From: Hymenobacter lapidarius
GTDB taxonomy: Bacteria; Bacteroidota; Bacteroidia; Cytophagales; Hymenobacteraceae
DNA length: 64,000 nucleotides
Reading direction: 5' to 3'
Assembly: GCF_001816145.1 (NCBI RefSeq)
Contig: NZ_MDZB01000067.1
Location: 1-64,000, forward strand
The translations under genes were made by a program, and so were the position numbers. The notes under the pieces were generated by a model. It saw only the letters and a program-made list of their open reading frames with translations. It was not told where the DNA came from and ran no database searches. This document shows positions 58,725-64,000 of the stretch, in pieces (the first letter of the stretch is position 1; every line of letters begins with the position of its first letter).

Positions 58725-59882
58725 ATGCAAACCGCCACTTCCACTAACATTTATCAATTGACCGAAGAGCAGCTGGCTGTGCGCGACGCCGCTCGCGAGT
58801 TTGCCCAGGAACTCTGGGCCGGAGTCATCGAGCGCGACGACCACCAGAAGTTCCCCACCGAGCAAGTTAAGAAAATGGGCGAGCTGGGCTTTATGGGCAT
58901 GATGGTAAGCCCCGAGTACGGCGGCAGCGGCCTCGACACCGTGAGCTACGTGCTGGCGATGGAAGAAATCAGCAAAGTGGACGCTTCGTGCTCGGTCATC
59001 ATGAGCGTGAACAATTCGCTGGTGTGCTGGGGATTGGAGCATTACGGCACCGAAGAGCAAAAGCAGAAGTACCTGCCCCGCCTGTGCTCGGGCGAAATCA
59101 TCGGCGCCTTCGCCCTGAGCGAGCCCGAAGCTGGCTCTGACGCCACCAGCCAGCGCACCACCGCCGAGGACATGGGCGACCATTACCTGCTGAACGGCAC
59201 CAAAAACTGGATTACCAACGGCACCACTGCCTCGGTGTACCTCGTCATTGCCCAAACCAACCCCGAGCTGAAGTCGCGCGGCATCAACGTGCTGATTGTG
59301 GACAAGGACATGCCCGGCTTCATCCAGGGCCCCAAAGAGAACAAGCTCGGCATCCGCGGCTCCGACACCTGCTCGCTGATGTTCACCGACGTGAAGGTGC
59401 CCAAGGAGAACCGCATCGGCGCCGACGGCTTCGGCTTTAAGTTCGCCATGCAGGTGCTGGCTGGCGGCCGCATCGGCATCGCCGCGCAGGCCCTGGGCAT
59501 TGCCTCCGGCTCGCTGGAGCTGAGCTTGAAGTACGCCAAGGAGCGCAAAGCCTTCGGCGTGGAAATCGCCAAGCACCAGGCCATCCAGTTTAAGCTGGCC
59601 GACATGGCCACCAACGTGGACGCGGCCCGCATGCTGTGCCTGCAAGCCGCCGCCGATAAAGACAACCACGACGACTACGCCAAGTCCGGGGCCATGGCCA
59701 AGCTCTTCGCCTCGAAAGTGGCCATGGACTCGGCCGTGGAGGCCGTGCAGATTCACGGCGGCTACGGCTTCGTGAAGGAATACCACGTGGAACGCTTCAT
59801 GCGCGACGCCAAGATTACCCAGATTTACGAGGGTACTTCTGAAATTCAGAAAATTGTGATTTCGCGGGAAATCCTCAAGTAA
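58725..59882 (+). CDS. Acyl-CoA dehydrogenase (short/medium-chain type)
   Basis: The 385-residue flavoenzyme oxidises acyl-CoA to enoyl-CoA in beta-oxidation or branched amino-acid breakdown. Motifs: LGFMGMMVSPEYGGSGLDTVSYVLAMEEI, FALSEPEAGSDATSQRTTAE, KNWITNGTTASVYLV, GIRGSDTCSLMFTDVKVP, GRIGIAAQALGIASGSLELSLKYAKERKAFG and the end IHGGYGFVKEYHVERFMRDAK-ITQIYEGTSEIQ, where the catalytic Glu is in YEGT. It resembles butyryl-CoA/isobutyryl-CoA dehydrogenases; chain preference is not certain. A terminator follows. Confidence 0.94.
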   Translation: MQTATSTNIYQLTEEQLAVRDAAREFAQELWAGVIERDDHQKFPTEQVKKMGELGFMGMMVSPEYGGSGLDTVSYVLAMEEISKVDASCSVIMSVNNSLVCWGLEHYGTEEQKQKYLPRLCSGEIIGAFALSEPEAGSDATSQRTTAEDMGDHYLLNGTKNWITNGTTASVYLVIAQTNPELKSRGINVLIVDKDMPGFIQGPKENKLGIRGSDTCSLMFTDVKVPKENRIGADGFGFKFAMQVLAGGRIGIAAQALGIASGSLELSLKYAKERKAFGVEIAKHQAIQFKLADMATNVDAARMLCLQAAADKDNHDDYAKSGAMAKLFASKVAMDSAVEAVQIHGGYGFVKEYHVERFMRDAKITQIYEGTSEIQKIVISREILK

Positions 59883-59916
59883 GGGCCGAATTGCCTAAAA
59901 TTCAGATTCATTGCAC

Positions 59917-59946
59917 AAAACCCAGCCACTAAATGGCTGGGTTTTT
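59917..59946 (+). terminator. Rho-independent terminator after acyl-CoA dehydrogenase
   Basis: AAAACCCAGCCA / TGGCTGGGTTTTT with a five-base loop. Confidence 0.88.
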
Positions 59947-60041
59947 AGTTTTTGTGAATTTCAACCTGTTATATTGCACTGCGGTAGCCATCCTGTTATC
60001 CTATCCGCTTCCCTTCGCCGGCTGTTCTGGCCATCTAAATT

Positions 60042-60968
60042 ATGGAAGATTACAATAAAGTCATCGAGTCATTGGGCGTTCGCTACATCAAAGCGAAAAA
60101 CCTGGTCTTGCACCAGCCCTTCACCGTGCGCAACTCCTACGATGTTGGTAATAATCTAATTCTGCTGCACAAAGGCCGCCTCACTTTCGGCGAGGATGAA
60201 ATGGTGGTGGAAGAGGGCGACATGCTGTTCATTCCCGGCGGCCGCCCCACCCGCGTGAGCTACGGGGTTGACCTGAAAAACCGGCTGATTTCGAACGACG
60301 ACCTCATTACCAACAAGGACAAGTTTTTTCATTCCAACGACAACCTCGACCTCATCGGCGACGACGAGGAAAGCCACACCTTCGTGAGCTTCGAAGCCAA
60401 GGTATTTGACTCCGTCAACTTCTTCGCGTCGCTCGACGTGCCGGCTTTCCTCATCAGCGGGCAGCAGAAGCTGGCCAACTTGGTGGTGAAGGTGGTGGAG
60501 GAGAGCATTCAGGACCTGCCGGGCCGCGAGCGCCTCATCAACATCTACACCGAGAACATTGTGGTGGAAGTAGTGCGCTACGTGCTGCGCAACAACATGT
60601 TTGTGGAGCAGTTGGCCACCAACAGCACCTACTTCAAAGACCCGCGCCTCATCGACCTGTTCAACTACATCAAGGAGAACCTGGGCGGTGACCTTAGCAA
60701 CAAGGTACTGAGCGGCGTGGCCAACGTGAGCGAAGATTACGTGGGCCAGTACTTCAAAATGCTGACCAACATCAACCCGCAGGATTACATCGAATACCAG
60801 CGCATGGAGCGCGCCGTGTTCCTGCTGCGCACCACCAAGAAAAGCATCCGCGACATTGGCAAGGAAGTGGGCTACAAAGACACCGCCTACTTCTGCCGCC
60901 GCTTCAAGATGATGTTCGGCATACCGGCCGGCAAGATGCGCCGCCGCGAGTCGGCCATGAACATTTAG
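60042..60968 (+). CDS. AraC family transcriptional regulator
   Basis: The 308-residue protein has an N-terminal cupin-like sensing domain (FTVRNSYDVGNNLILLHKGRLTFGEDEMVVEEGDMLFIPGGRPTRVSYG) and a C-terminal AraC/XylS pair of helix-turn-helices (VLSGVANVSEDYVGQYFKMLTNINPQDYIEYQRMERAVFLLRTTKKSIRDIGKEVGYKDTAYFCRRFKMMFG). Effector and targets are unknown; the neighbouring acyl-CoA dehydrogenase is a possible target but only by position. Acidic stretch LISNDDLITNKDKFFHSNDNLDLIGDDEE joins the domains. A bidirectional terminator follows. Confidence 0.93.
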   Translation: MEDYNKVIESLGVRYIKAKNLVLHQPFTVRNSYDVGNNLILLHKGRLTFGEDEMVVEEGDMLFIPGGRPTRVSYGVDLKNRLISNDDLITNKDKFFHSNDNLDLIGDDEESHTFVSFEAKVFDSVNFFASLDVPAFLISGQQKLANLVVKVVEESIQDLPGRERLINIYTENIVVEVVRYVLRNNMFVEQLATNSTYFKDPRLIDLFNYIKENLGGDLSNKVLSGVANVSEDYVGQYFKMLTNINPQDYIEYQRMERAVFLLRTTKKSIRDIGKEVGYKDTAYFCRRFKMMFGIPAGKMRRRESAMNI

Positions 60969-60986
60969 TCCTTCCGGCTACCCAAT

Positions 60987-61025
60987 AAAAAGCCCCGCTT
61001 CGGTCACGAAGCGGGGCTTTTTATT
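60987..61025. terminator. Bidirectional terminator
   Basis: AAAAAGCCCCGCTTC / GAAGCGGGGCTTTTTATTT, six-base loop, between convergent genes. Confidence 0.9.
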
Positions 61026-61049
61026 TACGCAAATTCAATAAGCAACTGC

Positions 61050-61754
61050 TTACTCAACGCTGCGGAAGTCATCGTTTTTGGAACGGTAGCTGCTTTCCGA
61101 AGTCCGTGCGCTGGCATCGCTGCCCGGCGTGGTAGAGCCAAAGCCCGAGCCGGTGCTGCTATTGCCGTAGGCCGAGCCGCTATCGGAGCGGCCGCTGCCC
61201 ACGCTGGTGCGCCGGCTGTTGGAGGCGTCCGGAGCCTGGTAGCCGGAGCTGCGGCCGTAGCTGCTGCCGCTCTGGCGGCCGTAGCGCGACTTTGGCTTGT
61301 CTTCTTTGCCGCTGTTTTTGCGGGTGGCCAAGTAGCCAATGCCCACGGCGAGCAGGGCGCCGCCCACAATCTTCTGGGTGGTGGTGAGGTCGCCCACGCG
61401 GCTGGCTGCCCGCGAGCTCCAGTCCTTAACGGTCTGGGGCAGGTCGTTCACGCCGTTGAGCACGCCCGAATCCTCAATCCATTTCTTGCCGCTTTCGATG
61501 GCGGTATCGAGCATCTTGTTGCCTTGCTGTTCTGCGCCTTCGTTCTGGCTGCTGCTGTTGGTTATGGCATTCTGGTCACTTGGCTCGCGGTCGGTGCTGG
61601 CCGTAGTACTTTGGCTGCTGGCTCCGCGTGCCTGCCCAGCGGCTGCGCCGCCTTTGCGGGCTCCGCCTGCGCTGCCAGTAGAAGCACCTGCGTTTTGGTT
61701 GCGAGCGTCGTCGCCGGGCATGGAGGAGCCAGGCTGGTTTTCTTGGTTATTCAT
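61050..61754 (-). CDS. Low-complexity Ser/Gly-rich single-TM protein
   Basis: The 234-residue protein has a polar Gln/Asn/Ser/Gly-rich N-terminal part, a short amphipathic segment (MLDTAIESGKKWIEDSGVLNGVNDLPQTVKDW), one hydrophobic segment (VGGALLAVGIGYLATR) and a long Ser/Gly/Tyr-rich tail (RYGRQSGSSYGRSSGYQ). It resembles stress-type CsbD/YtxH-like or desiccation-associated proteins in composition, but no domain can be assigned. Low-complexity sequence makes function calls unsafe. Confidence 0.65.
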   Translation of the reverse strand: MNNQENQPGSSMPGDDARNQNAGASTGSAGGARKGGAAAGQARGASSQSTTASTDREPSDQNAITNSSSQNEGAEQQGNKMLDTAIESGKKWIEDSGVLNGVNDLPQTVKDWSSRAASRVGDLTTTQKIVGGALLAVGIGYLATRKNSGKEDKPKSRYGRQSGSSYGRSSGYQAPDASNSRRTSVGSGRSDSGSAYGNSSTGSGFGSTTPGSDASARTSESSYRSKNDDFRSVE

Positions 61755-61988
61755 AGTAATAGAAAGGAAGTGAAGGTGAGAAAGAAAGGAAAGAGCAGCT
61801 TCTTATTGCAAGGCTGCAGATGCTTTTATTCGTAAGTTCCTTTCCATAAGTTGCGCTAGCCCTCAATATTTTAAACGCCAGCCCCAATTTTATAGGGGCC
61901 GGGCGCGGGCTGGCAGAGCGCGGGCCAGTGGCGCCAGGCTCCTGCCAATTCCAACGGATTCTGAGTTTGGGAGAAGCCGGGACGCCGG

Positions 61989-62351
61989 CTACAGCGGTGG
62001 GCTTTTGGGCTGGGAATGCAGGGGCAGCGGCCGCAGCACGTGGCCGGGGGTGGCGAGTGCCACGCGGCGGGCTTCTTCGCGGGCTTCCACCTCGTATTTG
62101 TTGTGGTAGTAGCCCACGCGGGCCGATTCGACCAAGTATTTCCAGAGAAAAGGCACGAGGCCGTGCTCCCTAAACTGGCGGATGTGCACCAGCTCGTGCG
62201 CCACCCACTCGGCATCGGCCAGAAACTCTTCCCGCGTGGTGCCACTCAGGTGCACCGTCTGGCCAATGACCATGGCCACCCGCTGGCTCCCCAGCACCCG
62301 GCAGGCGATGCGGGCAAGGGGGGAAGAAGTCCAGGTACGAAGGTTTTGCAT
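61989..62351 (-). CDS. DUF4157-like HELVH metal-site protein
   Basis: The 120-residue protein has the motif WVAHELVHIRQFREHGLVPFLWKYL, where HELVH and the following QFREHG resemble the HExxH site of DUF4157/eCIS-core-like putative metallopeptidases. The start MQNLRTWTSSPLARIACRVLG and VAMVIGQTVHLSG precede it; NKYEVEAREEARR with an acidic residue follows. Function unknown; the third ligand is not certain. A near-consensus TACCTTGG sits 4-5 bases before its ATG. Confidence 0.7.
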   Translation of the reverse strand: MQNLRTWTSSPLARIACRVLGSQRVAMVIGQTVHLSGTTREEFLADAEWVAHELVHIRQFREHGLVPFLWKYLVESARVGYYHNKYEVEAREEARRVALATPGHVLRPLPLHSQPKSPPL

Positions 62352-62682
62352 GGCGCCAAGGTAGAGAGAAATTTTGAGCGGATTGATACGATAAAGAAGG
62401 GCTTACGGTTGTGAGCTTATCTACTACTATAATAATATTTAATTGACTTAAATAAAGAACTTTTAGCTTTTTCAGGGTAAAAATGGTTGGGTAACCAATT
62501 CTATGGTTTAGCTTTACCTAATAAGCGACGTCATAGATAATATGAATTAGCACATACAACCCTTTTTCTCACCCCGTTACTTGGCTGCTTTCAGCCTCGC
62601 CTATCGCCTAAGAAACCCACTGCCCGGCTCTTCCTTAACCTTGCCAGGAACCCGGATTTTTGCCCCACCTCCACGACGGACA
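62352..62682. other. AT-rich intergenic region between divergent genes
   Basis: About 330 bp; 62400-62580 is clearly AT-rich (TATAATAATATTTAATTGAC). No gene, repeat or exact TAnnTTTG box was found on the plus strand; GATTTTTG at ~62655 is a one-base miss. It probably contains the promoters of both flanking genes. Confidence 0.5.
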
Positions 62683-63378
62683 ATGAAACATAGCATTCTG
62701 TATTGCCTCGCCGCTGCCTCTATGGCGCTCTCCTTCTTCTTCGAACAAGCCCCCAATGCTTCGATTACGGCCCGTGCCTCTGTGGCGCCCACCGTAGCCG
62801 AAGCATCGTTGTTTCCGGACCTGACCACGAGCGCCCCCGTAGCCACTGTACCCAGCATAGTGCCGGCCCCTGCCAAAGACCCAGTCGCGGAGCCCGCAGG
62901 CCCCACGGCCGAAGAGCTGGCCGCTTCCCGCGACTCGCTGGCCTACCACTACTACGAGCAAACTCTGGGCCTGGACTTGGCTTTCAACGAAAACAAGGAC
63001 CTGCTGCGCACCGTGACCGACTGGATTGGCACGCCCTACCGCTACGGCAACAACTCGCGTCGCGGCACCGATTGCTCGGGGTTTGTAACCCGCGTATTTC
63101 GTGAAGTTTACGGCGTGACCCTGCAGCGCTCGTCGCGGTCCATGTTCACCACCACCAAGCACATTGCCAAGAGCGAGATGAAAACCGGGGACTTGGTGTT
63201 CTTCCGTCGCGGCAAGGGCCCGATTTACCACGTGGGCATCTACCTGAAGGGCGGCAAGTTTGCCCACTCGGCCACCAACGGCGGCGTGATGATAAGCTCC
63301 CTGAAGCAGGCCTACTACCAGCGCAATTTCTACGCCGCCGGCCGCGTGCGCGCCACCGAGGAAGCCACGGAAAACTAA
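62683..63378 (+). CDS. NlpC/P60 family cell-wall peptidase
   Basis: The 231-residue protein has a signal peptide (KHSILYCLAAASMALSFFFEQA), a Pro/Ala/Thr-rich spacer and an NlpC/P60 (C40) domain: YRYGNNSRRGTDCSGFVTRVFREVYG with the catalytic Cys, then GDLVFFRRGKGPIYHVGIYLKGGKFAHSAT with the catalytic His. These enzymes cut D-Glu-diamino acid bonds in peptidoglycan stem peptides. A terminator follows. Confidence 0.92.
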   Translation: MKHSILYCLAAASMALSFFFEQAPNASITARASVAPTVAEASLFPDLTTSAPVATVPSIVPAPAKDPVAEPAGPTAEELAASRDSLAYHYYEQTLGLDLAFNENKDLLRTVTDWIGTPYRYGNNSRRGTDCSGFVTRVFREVYGVTLQRSSRSMFTTTKHIAKSEMKTGDLVFFRRGKGPIYHVGIYLKGGKFAHSATNGGVMISSLKQAYYQRNFYAAGRVRATEEATEN

Positions 63379-63408
63379 GCGCCGTTACGGCTCTTTGAGA
63401 CGAGGCGA

Positions 63409-63440
63409 AGCGCCCGGCCCCAGCGGCCGGGCGCTTTTTT
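63409..63440 (+). terminator. Rho-independent terminator after NlpC/P60 gene
   Basis: GCGCCCGGCC / GGCCGGGCGC, five-base loop, then TTTTTT. Confidence 0.9.
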
Positions 63441-63473
63441 GTTGTAGCCGCCGCCCATCGAACGCCGGCCGAA

Positions 63474-63576
63474 AAATATAGATAGCCGAATTAAACCTTG
63501 CTTCAACTTTGAAGTCAATGCTAAACGGCTGAAATATAGATTGAATAACCCGGTTTGTTTCATCTATATTTAGAGC
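63474..63576. promoter_or_regulatory. AAATATAGAT repeats upstream of DUF1800 gene
   Basis: AAATATAGAT occurs at 63474-63483 and 63532-63541 directly and inverted (ATCTATATTT) at 63562-63571. The last two form a hairpin, GGCT-AAATATAGAT...ATCTATATTT-AGCC. They may be operators of an unknown regulator. Confidence 0.5.
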
Positions 63577-63602
63577 CAATTTCGGCCTTTTTGCGTGCGT
63601 AT

Positions 63603-64000
63603 ATGAACCGTAGACATTTCCTCCAACGAAACGCGGCCGTCCTTACGTCGCCGGTGGCGGCCGGGGCGGCGCCAGCCGCCGCAGGCCCCGCCGTGCTGGC
63701 GCCGCAGCAGGACCCCCCCCGAAACCATCAGCCGCTACGCCAACCGCAAGCTGCCTACGGGGGCTCTCGCGCGCCACGAGCACGCTGGCGCCCTACGCCG
63801 GCCCGTGGGGCTACGGCCAGGCAGCGCACCTGCTGCGCCGCACCCTATTTGGCCCCACCCGCCCGCAGATTCTAACGGCGGCCGGCGCCACGCTCACCAC
63901 GGTGCTCGACGGCCTGCTCACGGCCCCGCCCGCCCCGGCGCCGCCCCTGAACGTGGCCACCGCCGACACCAGCGTGCCCATCGGTCAGACGTGGACAACC
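63603..64000 (+). pseudogene. DUF1800 family protein, frameshifted twice, runs off the window
   Basis: The gene starts MNRRHFLQRNAAVL, a Tat-like opening. The typical DUF1800 body LAPYAGPWGYGQAAHLLRRTLFGPTRPQ-ILTAAG is in another frame. Two single-base excesses explain it: the C8 run at 63713-63720 and the G5 run at 63759-63763. Removing one base from each gives an open frame (ETISRYANRKLPTGLSRATSTLAPY). DUF1800 proteins are secreted or periplasmic proteins of unknown function, often beside DUF1501. Whether the breaks are real or base-calling errors cannot be decided here. Confidence 0.75.

Noticed and set aside
1..64000. tRNA or rRNA genes, prophage or defence islands
   Set aside because: I found no cloverleaf with GGTTCGAATCC-type T-arm, no rRNA core sequence, and no integrase, phage structural or known defence genes.

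Overview
The window looks like part of the chromosome of a GC-rich member of the Bacteroidota, most likely a Hymenobacter-type bacterium (Cytophagales). The reasons are a gliding/type IX secretion lipoprotein of the GldJ type beside a PorP/SprF-type outer-membrane protein, several Bacteroidota-specific hypothetical families, almost no Shine-Dalgarno sequences, and recurrent TAnnTTTG elements (the Bacteroidota -7 promoter box) just upstream of genes. This assignment is inference from family knowledge; no marker gene such as 16S rRNA is present. No tRNA, rRNA, CRISPR array, prophage or intact transposase was recognised.

Layout. 1-3.1 kb: cell envelope and gliding (partial OmpA-like protein, PorP/SprF, GldJ). 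3.1-16.3 kb: housekeeping (comF, an AhpD-like protein, xth, a giant DUF4175 membrane protein, an RsbW-like ATPase, ybeY, an arginyl-transferase-like protein, mnmG, a methyltransferase and an Ig-like lipoprotein whose 3' end is frameshifted). 16.5-18.4 kb: an intergenic stretch crowded with DnaA-box-like sequences and an AT-rich tract, two small genes, then two exact DnaA boxes; this is a candidate replication origin. 18.4-28.5 kb: phosphate permease, glyS, a DUF433/DUF5615 toxin-antitoxin-like pair, an MMPL/RND exporter and ileS. 28.6-39.7 kb: a tandem lspA duplication, a fused two-domain peptide ABC ATPase, rnr, a polyprenyl synthase, a rhomboid protease and a glycerophosphodiesterase. 39.7-42.5 kb: an AT-rich HTH regulator with a TGTAAC motif array, an exact parS site, a likely structured RNA, a DciA-like DUF721 gene and recF. 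42.5-55.5 kb: pdhA, TPR proteins, ribH, a zinc-less TraR/DksA protein, a frameshifted RluB-type pseudouridine synthase, coaX, an outer-membrane protein, lptC and a PpiD/SurA-type chaperone. 55.5-64 kb: recJ, DoxX, acyl-CoA dehydrogenase, an AraC regulator, an NlpC/P60 peptidase, and a DUF1800 gene broken by two frameshifts at the right edge.

The most striking feature is the density and variety of inverted-repeat elements. One family (core GTCATGCTGAGC) occurs six times plus one variant; others are built from short tandem words or wrap around terminators. In three places such sequence lies in frame inside essential or conserved genes (ileS, the fused ABC ATPase, DUF4175), like the protein-coding palindromic elements known in Rickettsia. 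ileS also carries a roughly 400-bp patch of AT-richer codon use in its editing domain. Four single-base frameshifts in GC-rich runs are either true decay or base-calling errors.
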